Of a DNA stretch of 64,000 nucleotides, positions 51,267-59,217 are shown one piece after another; the first letter of the stretch is position 1; each line of letters opens with the position of its first letter. The DNA is from JBGQAS01 sp963699305 (lineage in GTDB: Bacteria > Chloroflexota > Anaerolineae > Anaerolineales > Anaerolineaceae), in the NCBI GenBank assembly GCA_963699305.1, contig OY969431.1, positions 806,001 through 870,000 of the forward strand. The letters run 5' to 3'. The position numbers and the translations under genes are program-made. The notes under the pieces were generated by a model. It made no database searches, was not told the DNA's origin, and worked only from the letters and a program-made list of their open reading frames with translations.

Positions 51267-52235
51267 ATGAGTAAACGTGGATTAACCCAAAAACAAACCA
51301 GTCCCAAGGAAATCATCCTCGAACGTCCTATGATTACCCGCCATTACAAAATGGTTTGGGATCTGGATAAGTGCGTCGGATGCCAGATTGGACCTTTGTG
51401 CTGCCCCAAAGAAGCCATCCTGCATGTCCAGGGAACCATTGAAAATGGTCGATTGACCAAAAAACCATCCATCGATGTCGATTCACAAAAATGCATCTTA
51501 TGTGGCATATGTGAAGTTATGTGTCCAAAAAATGCTATTTCGTTGGAAATTAATGGTAAAAAAGAGAACCCTGTACTTGTAGCTGAAGCCTGGCCAGTTC
51601 TCATCCAATCGACTCTATTTGATAAAAGTAAATTTGACTGGACTCGCAAATCTTTTGTGATCGATAACTGTCCGACAAATGTGATCTCGGAAGATGTCAA
51701 GGAAAAGACATTGGTAGTCGATGATGAACATTGCATTCGCTGTCGGCAATGCGAGGTTGCCAGCAACGGAGCATTTACCGTCGTGCAACCCTGGCAGGGC
51801 GGGGTGACTCTGCGTCGCGAAAAATGCGTCGAAGGTTGTCTTGCTTGCGCAGATATTTGTCCTACACGTGCCCTGCACATAAACGATCATAATGAATTAG
51901 TTCTTGCAGATTATTATTGCATTAAATGTGGTGCTTGCATGCAAGTATGTCCGGTAAAGCCCATCGAAGTGACTTACGAAATTACGTTTGAATCACAAGG
52001 CGTGACCAAGAAAGTACCACATAAAAAAGTCACCAATTCTTCCGATCTCCCAATTTGGGTCGAAAGATGGCGTATCCGTCATGAAGCAGTTCAATCAGGT
52101 GCTTGGGTTGAAGGTCTGTTGAAAATGGCAGACGAGCGTGTAAACATGGTTGAATTGGATAGTAAACGCGGATTGAAACGAAAAGACCTTCTATTGGCTT
52201 TGAAAGGCTCTAAACAGATAGCTGAAAACGAATAA
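51267..52235 (+). CDS. Polyferredoxin of the AOR/Hdr/Mvh operon
   Basis: A 322-residue iron-sulfur protein. Cysteine motifs are CVGCQIGPLCCP (irregular), CILCGICEVMCPKNA, CIRCRQCEVA (partial), CVEGCLACADICPTRA and CIKCGACMQVCPVKP, giving about four [4Fe-4S] clusters. Between them lies a non-cluster insert (about residues 100-145). The C-terminal 80 residues are basic and helical (WVERWRIRHEAVQSG). It is the last gene of the operon, 9 bases after mvhA, followed by a terminator. It resembles MvhB/VhcB polyferredoxins or subunits of Hdr-linked complexes, but I cannot match it to a specific family. It probably carries electrons in or out of the complex. Confidence 0.82.
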   Translation: MSKRGLTQKQTSPKEIILERPMITRHYKMVWDLDKCVGCQIGPLCCPKEAILHVQGTIENGRLTKKPSIDVDSQKCILCGICEVMCPKNAISLEINGKKENPVLVAEAWPVLIQSTLFDKSKFDWTRKSFVIDNCPTNVISEDVKEKTLVVDDEHCIRCRQCEVASNGAFTVVQPWQGGVTLRREKCVEGCLACADICPTRALHINDHNELVLADYYCIKCGACMQVCPVKPIEVTYEITFESQGVTKKVPHKKVTNSSDLPIWVERWRIRHEAVQSGAWVEGLLKMADERVNMVELDSKRGLKRKDLLLALKGSKQIAENE

Positions 52236-52256
52236 TCGAAACCAAAAATTAACTAT

Positions 52257-52294
52257 ATGCGCAACGTTTGATAATAATAGAAAGCGTTGCGCAT
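52257..52294. terminator. Bidirectional terminator between the AOR/Hdr operon and the recombinase gene
   Basis: ATGCGCAACG (52257-52266) and CGTTGCGCAT (52285-52294) form a 10-bp stem that extends by three further pairs including one T-G, with a 12-base loop. A T-rich sequence follows on both strands (minus: AGTTAATTTTTGG; plus: AGCTTTATCTATTT). It serves convergent genes, 21 bases after the polyferredoxin stop and 8 before the recombinase stop. Confidence 0.7.
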
Positions 52295-52302
52295 AGCTTT
52301 AT

Positions 52303-53295
52303 CTATTTACTGTTTTCTTCAATTGCCTGGTAATAACCCTTATCTAGTTCATCATCATTCAAATGGGCGTAGCGTTGTGTAACCGTTATATTACGGTGAC
52401 GTGCCAATTCCTGTGCTAATTTCAGATTGCCAGAAGCCCGCAATACACGCGTCACAAAATAATGCCGGAAAGAATGAGGGGTTATTGTACCGACAGCTTC
52501 CTTACCGAGGATTTGTTCCACCCGCTGAGTTACTATATTTCTCCCAGTTGTTGTTGTCATTTGCTTAATTTTTTGTCCAGTACCTTTATCGTGGCGTGCG
52601 AACAGTGGTAGGGAGGAGAGAGGACGGTTGGAAGATCCATCCAAAGCAGCTCTCAAGCTAAGATAATCCTTCAGCGCAAGCATGGACCGTTTTGAAAAGC
52701 GAACGAGGTCTTGCCGGTTGCCTTTTCCAATGATGATTGCATGTCCCTCATTCCAATCGATATCGCCCCGATGTAAATTACAGGCTTCATGCACACGCAA
52801 TCCTGTATCTGCCAGTGTAATGAGAAATGCACGGTCACGCATGTCGCGCAAATGTTCTATTTGAGTTAATTGTGGAAGACTTTTTATGTTAATCATCTCA
52901 TCTACAATCTTATCAATTGATTCAGCGGGAAACTGAGGAAGACGCTGACCAGGTTTTCGAGAACGTTGCCTGATCAGAAGATGTATTTTTGGTAAATTGA
53001 CATCAGCTAGACTTTCTGCCGATAAATACTCATAAAAACTATTGGCAGCAGTAAGATAAAGGCGTTCTGTTGCGGCCGCGTAAACCTTTAAGGCCGTTGA
53101 AAACCAGGCGATCGCTTCCACATTCAACGTATCAATTTTGGCAGTTAGGGGATCAATGTTATGTACAAGTAAGGTTTGAATGAATAAATTCAACGCATTA
53201 TGATAGGTTGACGCTGTATGTATGCTTCGAGCCAATTTAATCATATTGAGATAGTCATTTATTGCTTGGGCGATGGTTTTTTCAGGATCTTTCAT
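52303..53295 (-). CDS. Tyrosine recombinase (XerC/XerD-like)
   Basis: A 330-residue tyrosine recombinase. The N-terminal SAM-like domain (residues about 5-105) is followed by the catalytic domain, with Arg in DTGLRVHEACNL, Lys in IIGKGNRQDLVRF, HSFRHYFVTRVLR (His-x-x-Arg), an HRNITVTQRYAHL His and the nucleophile Tyr in QRYAHL. Members resolve chromosome dimers or integrate elements. No attachment sites, other phage genes or repeats lie near it, so a Xer-type housekeeping or solitary role is as likely as mobile-element origin. It is convergent with the AOR/Hdr operon; the start is ATG 53295 with an AAGGAAATA upstream. Confidence 0.88.
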   Translation of the reverse strand: MKDPEKTIAQAINDYLNMIKLARSIHTASTYHNALNLFIQTLLVHNIDPLTAKIDTLNVEAIAWFSTALKVYAAATERLYLTAANSFYEYLSAESLADVNLPKIHLLIRQRSRKPGQRLPQFPAESIDKIVDEMINIKSLPQLTQIEHLRDMRDRAFLITLADTGLRVHEACNLHRGDIDWNEGHAIIIGKGNRQDLVRFSKRSMLALKDYLSLRAALDGSSNRPLSSLPLFARHDKGTGQKIKQMTTTTGRNIVTQRVEQILGKEAVGTITPHSFRHYFVTRVLRASGNLKLAQELARHRNITVTQRYAHLNDDELDKGYYQAIEENSK

Positions 53296-53519
53296 GTTAT
53301 TTCCTTATTTATCTATGTTTGTTATAATCGCACTTATCGAAAGCATAAATAGTATAAACAATTCCCCACTCTTTTGTCAAGCCTACAAGGAATTTTTCAA
53401 AGAATGCTTTTTGAATAGAACATCAAATTACCAATATAAATAATTTCATCAAAAAGTGTTGTCTGATTTATCCCCTGCTCTATCTGTGGTATATTCATTT
53501 GGAATTCGAAGGATTGGAT

Positions 53520-54176
53520 ATGGACCAGGTTCTCCCAAATATCTATCGCTTACAAAATATGGTAGTAAATCAATACATTATTATCGATCATGGTGAGATT
53601 TTTCTTATTGATTCCGGCTTGAAAGGATCTTACAGCAAATTATTTCGAGAATTTGATGCAATTGATTTGGATTATCGGAAAATTCGCCAAATTCTGATTA
53701 CTCATGCAGATTCAGACCATTACGGGTCAGCTTATCAGATTAAGACCAAAACACATGCTTCTGTAGGCGCAAGCAAAGTAGAAAGCCAGGCAATGACTCA
53801 AGGACGATCCAGCCGGGAACTCAAACCGAAAGGCTTGGAAAAATTGTTCTATTCTCTGGTTACACCTTTATTTACCAGTGAACCAGTCGTCACAGACATC
53901 ATCCTCACACCTGGTGATATTTTACCCATTCTGGATGGTTTGGAAATATTGGATACTAAAGGCCATACTCCCGGGCATTTATCATTCTTTTTCCGGAAAT
54001 CAGGTGTATTGTTTGCCGGCGACTCGATCACAACGAACCATACACATATTTCTCCTTCGTTTGGTGCGAATACGTGGGATGAAACCATCTCACAAAAAGC
54101 TTTCGAATATCAAATGTCTCTACATCCGCGCTATATTTGTGCTGGACATGCCTTCATTAAAATCTCAAAGGATTAA
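53520..54176 (+). CDS. Metallo-beta-lactamase-fold hydrolase
   Basis: A 218-residue MBL-fold protein with the metal motif LITHADSDHYGS (H-x-D-x-D-H, where Asp replaces the middle His), the helix KSKVESQ and the third-site pattern GHTPGHLSFF, DSITTNH and AGHAF. The fold covers glyoxalase II, RNA-processing and lactonase-type enzymes; the substrate is unknown. The first metal motif differs from the usual HxHxDH, as in some family branches. Start: ATG 53520 follows AAGGATTGGAT; a TTG seven codons upstream is less likely. It precedes larA by 3 bases, so the two are probably cotranscribed. Confidence 0.8.
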   Translation: MDQVLPNIYRLQNMVVNQYIIIDHGEIFLIDSGLKGSYSKLFREFDAIDLDYRKIRQILITHADSDHYGSAYQIKTKTHASVGASKVESQAMTQGRSSRELKPKGLEKLFYSLVTPLFTSEPVVTDIILTPGDILPILDGLEILDTKGHTPGHLSFFFRKSGVLFAGDSITTNHTHISPSFGANTWDETISQKAFEYQMSLHPRYICAGHAFIKISKD

Positions 54177-54179
54177 CGA

Positions 54180-55443
54180 ATGAAATCTTCGTATTCTCTG
54201 CCATATGGAAAGTCTCATATCCAAATTTCGCTTGAAGACGATCGCCCTATTGAATTGATTGAACCGGAATTTACAAAGGCTGCGATCCATCCTATGGAAG
54301 AAGTTGCATCCGCATTGAAAGCACCTTTAGGTTCCAGACCCCTTGAAGCGTATGCTAATTATAAAAGCGTTGCGATTGCCATCAATGACAAGACCCGACC
54401 GGTTCCGTACAAGCATCTTCTCCCTCCCCTGTTGCAACGTCTATCAGAGTTAGGGATTAAGGATGAATCAATAACTTTTTTTATTGCAACAGGTACACAT
54501 ATTCCCATAAAAGCGGAGGAATTTTCATCTTTTCTACCGAATGAGATCATTCAAAAGTACAAGATCGTTTCGCATGACTGCGATGATTCTGAAAACCTTT
54601 TGTTTTTAGCAAAAACCAAACGTAATACGCCCATTTATGTTAATAAATCATTTTACAATTCTGAGTTTAAAATCCTTGTCGGTAATATCGAACCACATCA
54701 TTTTGCTGGGTATTCAGGCGGATATAAAACCGCGGCAATAGGATTATGTGCAAGGCAAACCATCAACCCCAATCATTCCATGTTGGTGGATCCCCATTCA
54801 ACGATTGCCGAATACAACAATAACCCGCTTCGCCAGGATATCGATGAAATCGGGGGACAGCTTGGTGTTCAATATGCTTTGAATGCTGTGTTGAATTCCG
54901 ATAAAGAAATTGTTCATGTATTTTTCGGTCATCCAATGGAGGTAATGAAGGCTGCCATACCTGTTTCAGCTGCCATATGTCAGACGAAAGCCACAGCAAA
55001 AGCTGATCTGGTTATTGCTTCGGTTGGAGGGCATCCCAAGGATATCAATTTATATCAATCTCAAAAAGCATTGACGCATGCTGCTTTGGTGAATAAAGAT
55101 GGTGGAGTTGTGATCCTCGTAGCTGCTTGCCCGGAAGGATCCGGCAGTCAAGGATTTGAAAAGTTTATGGCTGGATTAACGTCCCCAAAAGAAGCCCTTG
55201 CCAAATTTATGAAGCAGGAGTTCCAAGTCGGACCTCATAAAGCGTTCCAATTTGCTCGTGAATTGATTAAAAAGAAAAGTCATCTTGGTCTCACAAATGG
55301 ATAAAGCTCTTGTTGAAAGTCTTTTATTAGGCTATGCCTCAAATATTCAAGATGCATTGGAAATGGCAAAAAGCATCCTGTCTAAAAATTATTCAATTGC
55401 CATTTTACCTCACGCAACGAACACCATTCCGGATTTTTCTTGA
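54180..55443 (+). pseudogene. larA: Lactate racemase LarA (nickel-dependent) family, one frameshift
   Basis: The gene encodes a LarA/DUF2088-family protein: LPYGKSHIQISLEDD, the IAINDKTRPVPYKHLLPPLL segment, FFIATGTHIPI, EPHHFAGYSGGYKTAAIG, CARQTINPNHSMLVDPHS, and a large helical C-terminal domain. LarA racemises lactate or other alpha-hydroxy acids with a nickel pincer cofactor. The frame stops at 55302, but one surplus A in AAAAA (55269-55273) explains it. The other frame continues VILVSQMDKALVESLLLG to LPHATNTIP, the normal LarA C-terminus, ending at TGA 55443, for about 420 residues. LarB, LarC and LarE genes are not in the window. Homologues act on different hydroxy acids, so the substrate is uncertain. 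Confidence 0.85.
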
Positions 55444-55520
55444 CGAATGGTCATCTTATGGGTAAAATCAACGCTCGTTAACCCTGGCGTATGAAAACGT
55501 CAATTCAAAGGGTGAAGGTA

Positions 55521-55536
55521 ACCTTGAAAACAAGGT
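55521..55536 (+). promoter_or_regulatory. Small leader hairpin upstream of rplY
   Basis: ACCTTG and CAAGGT form a perfect 6-bp stem with an AAAA loop, 20 bases before the L25 start, in a 113-base leader after larA. No T run follows, so it is not a terminator. It could be part of a regulatory or autoregulatory leader; the evidence is only the inverted repeat. Confidence 0.3.
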
Positions 55537-55556
55537 GAGAGGCACCAAAGGAAAAA

Positions 55557-56240
55557 ATGGAAAAACAAGTATTGCACGCAAGTCATCGAGAAGTGACCGG
55601 CAAACAGGTCAAGCGTTTACGCCGCGAAGGCAAGCTCCCGGCAATCATGTATGGCCATAACATCAAACCGACATCGATTGTATTAGATTTAAAAGAAGCA
55701 ACCACCATTTTAGGTATGTCAACCGCGTCCAGCATCATCAATATTGAACTGGATAAAAAAGAAAACGCTGCTCTCGTTCGTGAAAAACAGCGTGATTTTA
55801 TCAAGGGTAATTTGCTGCACGTCGATTTTCAGATTGTATCCCTGACTGAAAAATTACGCGCTGCCGTTAGTATTGAATTGACAGGGCTCTCCCCCGCCGT
55901 CAAAGATTTCAACGGTGTTGTGGTTGAAGGCTTGGACGAATTGGAAGTGGAGTGTTTCCCGCAAGATCTTCCGGAACGTTTTGTCGTCGACGTGACTTCA
56001 TTGTTAAAGATCGGTGATGCCCTGCATGTCAAAGACATCCAAATTCCAGCGAATGTCACTGTACTGGATGATCCTGAAGAAATGATTGCGATCATTACTG
56101 CAGCGAAAGAGGAAGAAGTTGTTGTCGAAGCTGTTCCTGAAGAAGCTGTAACTGAGGAACCCGAGGTAATTGAAAAGGGTAAAAAGGAAGAAGAAATTCC
56201 TGGAGAAGCAGAAAAAGGCGAAAAGAAGGAAAAAGCTTAA
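55557..56240 (+). CDS. rplY: Ribosomal protein bL25 (CTC form)
   Basis: A 227-residue long-form L25. The N-terminal 5S-RNA-binding domain is seen in REVTGKQVKRLRREGKLPAIMYG and LHVDFQIVSLTEK. The CTC C-terminal domain starts around residue 95 (LSPAVKDFNGVVVEGLDELEVEC, FVVDVTSLLKIGDALHV). The last 40 residues are extremely Glu/Lys-rich and of low complexity. bL25 binds 5S rRNA; the longer CTC form is linked to general stress in Bacillus. The ATG follows CCAAAGGAAAAA. A bidirectional terminator follows 20 bases after the stop. The family call is very secure. Confidence 0.95.
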   Translation: MEKQVLHASHREVTGKQVKRLRREGKLPAIMYGHNIKPTSIVLDLKEATTILGMSTASSIINIELDKKENAALVREKQRDFIKGNLLHVDFQIVSLTEKLRAAVSIELTGLSPAVKDFNGVVVEGLDELEVECFPQDLPERFVVDVTSLLKIGDALHVKDIQIPANVTVLDDPEEMIAIITAAKEEEVVVEAVPEEAVTEEPEVIEKGKKEEEIPGEAEKGEKKEKA

Positions 56241-56260
56241 TTTGCTTTTTGAAAAGAAAA

Positions 56261-56300
56261 AAGAGCAGAGGTGTTATAGCCTCTGCTCTTTTATTTTATT
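56261..56300. terminator. Bidirectional terminator after rplY and the Nudix gene
   Basis: AAGAGCAGAGG (56261-56271) and CCTCTGCTCTT (56280-56290) form a perfect 11-bp stem with an 8-base loop. TTTATTTTATT follows on the plus strand, and TTTTTCTTTTC on the minus strand. It lies between convergent genes. The stop codon of the Nudix gene (56274-56276) is inside its loop, so the stem encodes that protein's C-terminal residues. Confidence 0.85.
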
Positions 56301-56870
56301 AACAATCGTGTGAACGATCATCGCGGTTATCCCCCAGACTATTTCATTCCGATACGATTTATAAAATATCACATTTGATATTTTCCCGTTTTCTCTATGA
56401 TAAGGTCGAAATTCAAAATTCAGCTCTTCAGCCAACCATGAGAGCGGAATCGTAAAAATTCGCTCAACTTCACATTTCGATGGCTTCAATCGGACGGGTC
56501 GTTTTATCAACCCAATTACAGGTGTTAAATAGAAAGAACTGATCGTATCCAAGGCCGGCAATACTCCAATAACTTCCACATCGTCGGCACGCAGGCTTAT
56601 TTCTTCCTGGGTTTCTCTCAATGCAGTCTTAATCAGTGATGAATCTTGTGGTTCCATCACGCCGCCAGGAAAAGAAACTTGTCCTTTATGTTTTTTTACC
56701 GTATTTGATCGATGACAGAATATGACGCACCAACGGTTGGTCTGGCGAAGGATAGGGATCAGTACTGCAGCATTTTTCCGATATTGATGTGGAGTGGAAA
56801 GATCGCAATTTGGAAAAAGCTCTGCTAATTCTACGATAGATAAATCATCAATCCAATGATGTGAAATCAC
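56274..56870 (-). CDS. Nudix hydrolase, CoA-pyrophosphatase type
   Basis: A 198-residue Nudix hydrolase. The Nudix box reads GGVMEPQDSSLIKTALRETQEEI (Gly, Glu, REtqEE), with the preceding KGQVSFPGG typical of the NudL/CoA-pyrophosphatase branch (YeaB/NUDT7 motif LLTxRSxxLxxHxGQVxFPGG; here HRSNTVKKHKGQVSFPGG). It would hydrolyse CoA or other nucleoside diphosphates linked to a moiety X. Start: GTG 56870 overlaps the stop of a 40-codon gene upstream (GTGA). The stop codon lies inside the loop of the terminator hairpin shared with rplY. It is the last gene of a minus-strand group with trmI. Confidence 0.87.
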   Translation of the reverse strand: MISHHWIDDLSIVELAELFPNCDLSTPHQYRKNAAVLIPILRQTNRWCVIFCHRSNTVKKHKGQVSFPGGVMEPQDSSLIKTALRETQEEISLRADDVEVIGVLPALDTISSFYLTPVIGLIKRPVRLKPSKCEVERIFTIPLSWLAEELNFEFRPYHRENGKISNVIFYKSYRNEIVWGITAMIVHTIVNKIKEQRL

Positions 56871-56989
56871 TGTTCAATTTCAATAAGTGAACCGCAATAA
56901 TTACATAGAGGATACTTATCATTTCCCCATCGGAGCATCCGTGGTTGTCTTGCTATCCGCAGGGGACTGAGAAATTTTCTTCTATGCAT
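56867..56989 (-). CDS. 40-residue zinc-ribbon-like micro-protein between trmI and the Nudix gene
   Basis: An ATG-to-TGA frame of 40 codons. Its ATG (56987-56989) overlaps the trmI stop by eight bases (ATGCATAG), and its TGA overlaps the GTG of the Nudix gene by four (GTGA). The product begins MHRRKFLSPLRIARQPRM, is strongly basic, and has CNYC near the end (PLCNYCGSLIEIEQ), a single CxxC that could bind metal in a dimer. The exact fit between two genes, with both overlaps, argues for a translated gene. I recognise no family; the Cys pair and basic N-terminus suggest RNA or ribosome binding. Confidence 0.55.
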   Translation of the reverse strand: MHRRKFLSPLRIARQPRMLRWGNDKYPLCNYCGSLIEIEQ

Positions 56990-57827
56990 CATGCTCTTTG
57001 CCCCCGACTTCAAATTCCTCTGGTCCTGTTTCTTTCTCGGTGATGATTACCGGACGAGCAAATATTAAAAATCCGGTATGCGCAATCATCCGATCAACAG
57101 GTCGTAAACGATCCGGTTCAGGTTTATAGTATCTCAGAAGAATCTCCACAACCTCGATAAAGGCAAACTCTTTCCGTCGAAGCTCGATTAATATCCTGGA
57201 AACTTGATTGACAGTAGGTAAAATGGTCCCAAAATATCCGCCTGGTTTCAGGCATGCTTTTACCTGGTCAAGGTAATCAAATGGGTTCGGCAAGTCCAGG
57301 AACAGAGCATCGACTCCTTTTTCATCGAATCCATCAAGGATATCTTTCAATTTGAAAATCACCCTATCAGCCAGACCAACCTTTGCAAGATTTTTTTGTG
57401 CTCTTTCTTGCATGTCAGCACGTTTCTCATACGTGATGACTTTACCGGTGCTTCCAATTGAAAAAGCCAAAGCTGTTGTGAATGCGCCTGATCCTGTTCC
57501 GGCTTCAACGACAGTTTGACCAGGCCCGATGCCCATTGAGATCAATATAAAGCCAATATCTTTGGGATAAAGAATTTGTGAAATCCGTGGAGTCAAACGC
57601 AATAGATCAGCCAATGCAGGTTGCATAATAAAGAATGGGCTACCAAGATGGCTTAAGATTTGAGTACCCCAGGTTTTTCCGATAACCTCGTCGTGATGAA
57701 CAATTCCCCGATGTGTGTGTAAATCCGCACCAGGAGTTAATTCGATCATAAAATGCTTATGTCCCAATCCGACTAATTGAACCAGATCACCAACTGCGGT
57801 AGTGGTTCCATGTAAATTCCAACCCAA
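56982..57827 (-). CDS. trmI: tRNA (adenine-N1)-methyltransferase TrmI
   Basis: A 281-residue SAM methyltransferase that makes m1A58 in the T-loop of tRNA. The N-terminal beta domain has IELTPGADLHTHRGIVHHDEVIGK. The methyltransferase domain contains PKDIGFILISMGIGPGQTV, VVEAGTGSGAFTTALA (motif I), ITYEKRADM (motif II), DALFLDLPNPFDYL (catalytic motif) and LKPGGYFGTILPTVNQV. Start: TTG 57827 is used, because a stop lies two codons upstream in frame and AGGAGA stands 8 bases before it. It overlaps the micro-gene downstream by 8 bases. Length and motifs agree well with bacterial TrmI. Confidence 0.92.
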   Translation of the reverse strand: MGWNLHGTTTAVGDLVQLVGLGHKHFMIELTPGADLHTHRGIVHHDEVIGKTWGTQILSHLGSPFFIMQPALADLLRLTPRISQILYPKDIGFILISMGIGPGQTVVEAGTGSGAFTTALAFSIGSTGKVITYEKRADMQERAQKNLAKVGLADRVIFKLKDILDGFDEKGVDALFLDLPNPFDYLDQVKACLKPGGYFGTILPTVNQVSRILIELRRKEFAFIEVVEILLRYYKPEPDRLRPVDRMIAHTGFLIFARPVIITEKETGPEEFEVGGKEHDA

Positions 57828-57844
57828 TGTTCACTCTCCTGGAT

Positions 57845-58120
57845 TCATTTTTGGCTTTTTTCGGTCTTCACGAGACTTAACCAACTGCCACCAATAAGAA
57901 AAAGGACGCTTCCCAAGGTTGCCATCCCCAAATGAATTGCGCCTATGCTAATAAAAGTCCAACCAGTGACTTCTGCAATGATTTGACCAACCCAGAAACC
58001 CATCCAACTTAGTAATACGAATAAAACGTATCTACCGAACCTTCCACCTCTCCATAAATGGAATAGACTTCCATATAAAGTTGCGAATAAGAAGCCATAC
58101 AGAATTGAAGGAATTGTCAT
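57845..58120 (-). CDS. Small three-helix membrane protein
   Basis: A 91-residue hydrophobic protein with three predicted helices (about residues 3-19, 27-46 and 58-80). Short loops contain RGGRFGR and a Lys/Ser-rich tail (SLVKTEKSQK). No family is recognised. It lies 5 bases after mnmA and 17 before trmI on the same strand, so it is probably in that operon. The short spacing and even hydrophobic pattern support a real gene; the function is unknown. Confidence 0.65.
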   Translation of the reverse strand: MTIPSILYGFLFATLYGSLFHLWRGGRFGRYVLFVLLSWMGFWVGQIIAEVTGWTFISIGAIHLGMATLGSVLFLIGGSWLSLVKTEKSQK

Positions 58121-58125
58121 ACGTC

Positions 58126-59217
58126 CTATTGTACTTTCATATTTTCAAAAGAATCAATAATTCCACCACCTATCACTTCTTCCCCGTTATACAAAACGCC
58201 TATTTGGCCGGGTGTTATGTGGTCAAATGGAGTTTCTCCATTGACAAGCCATGTATTATTCGCCATCTCGTGAACTGTGGACTCATATTTTTTTGAGCGA
58301 TACCGTAACATCACGCTTGCATTAATAGAATCACCCTGAGGCTTTTTGACAATCCAATTCATGGATTTAAGAATGAAACTGGTATGCGTGGAATCCATTT
58401 TTCGTCCTATGATAAGTTGGTTTTTTTCCACGTTCTTGGAAATCACATAAAATGGTTCTTTACTCGCAATTCGAATTCCTTTTCGTTGACCTATCGTATA
58501 ACGACTTAATCCATGGTGCAGCCCTAAAACCCTTCCTTCTATATCGATAATATCCCCTGACTTCAAGCTCCCAGATGCATATCGTTTAATAAACTCATCC
58601 AGTTTTAATTCCCCTGTAAAACACAAATCTTGGCTATCAGGTTCTTCCCAGTTGACGAGTCCGAATTGCTTTGCTTTTTTACGAACTTCTTCTTTCGTAA
58701 GTTCACCTAAAGGAAACAATGTCCTCTTGATCTGCTCTTGAGTCAATCCGCTGAGGACATAGGATTGATCCTTGGTTTTATCTTTCCCGCAAAACAGCCT
58801 ATAGGTTCCATCGTTTTCGATTATCCGTGCATAGTGCCCAGTGGATACCCGATCAGCATTTATTTTTTTGGCAAATCCGAGCAGTGCCTCCCACCTCAGA
58901 TGCGAATTACACAACCAACATGGATTGGGTGTAAAACCATTCCGAATACTTTCCAGGAATGATAAAACAATTTTTTTATAAAATTCTTCTTTAGTATCAA
59001 TTACATAAAAAGGAATCCCAAGCTCGTGCGAAACTTTCCGTGCAGTTTCCTGTGCTTCCGGAGCACAACATCTATTGGAGTCTTCACATCCCTCAGCTGT
59101 CCAAAGGTTTAACATCTCTCCAATGACATCATACCCCTGCTCTTTTAAGAGTAATGCTGCTACGGAACTATCGACTCCGCCACTCATCCCTACAACGACC
59201 GAATGATGAGTTTTCAT
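58126..59217 (-). CDS. mnmA: tRNA 2-thiouridylase MnmA
   Basis: A 363-residue ATP-dependent sulfurtransferase that makes 2-thiouridine at tRNA position 34. It has the PP-loop VVGMSGGVDSSVAALLL, the first catalytic Cys in NPCWLCNSHLRWE and the second in PDSQDLCFTGE. There is also STGHYARI, LSGLTQEQIKRTLFPLG and a YTIGQRKGI block, with a beta-barrel C-terminus. It overlaps the cysteine desulfurase gene by 4 bases; that enzyme supplies the sulfur. The combination iscS-mnmA on one transcript is common. All motifs are intact and the length is canonical. Confidence 0.94.
   Translation of the reverse strand: MKTHHSVVVGMSGGVDSSVAALLLKEQGYDVIGEMLNLWTAEGCEDSNRCCAPEAQETARKVSHELGIPFYVIDTKEEFYKKIVLSFLESIRNGFTPNPCWLCNSHLRWEALLGFAKKINADRVSTGHYARIIENDGTYRLFCGKDKTKDQSYVLSGLTQEQIKRTLFPLGELTKEEVRKKAKQFGLVNWEEPDSQDLCFTGELKLDEFIKRYASGSLKSGDIIDIEGRVLGLHHGLSRYTIGQRKGIRIASKEPFYVISKNVEKNQLIIGRKMDSTHTSFILKSMNWIVKKPQGDSINASVMLRYRSKKYESTVHEMANNTWLVNGETPFDHITPGQIGVLYNGEEVIGGGIIDSFENMKVQ

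Noticed and set aside
51344..51880. 178-codon minus-strand frame inside the polyferredoxin gene
   Set aside because: It is the complement of cysteine-cluster codons, with no recognisable domain; the plus-strand gene is certain.
52303..53295. Integrated mobile element at the recombinase gene
   Set aside because: No direct repeats, attachment-site tRNA, phage or transfer genes flank it; it stands alone between housekeeping and metabolic genes.
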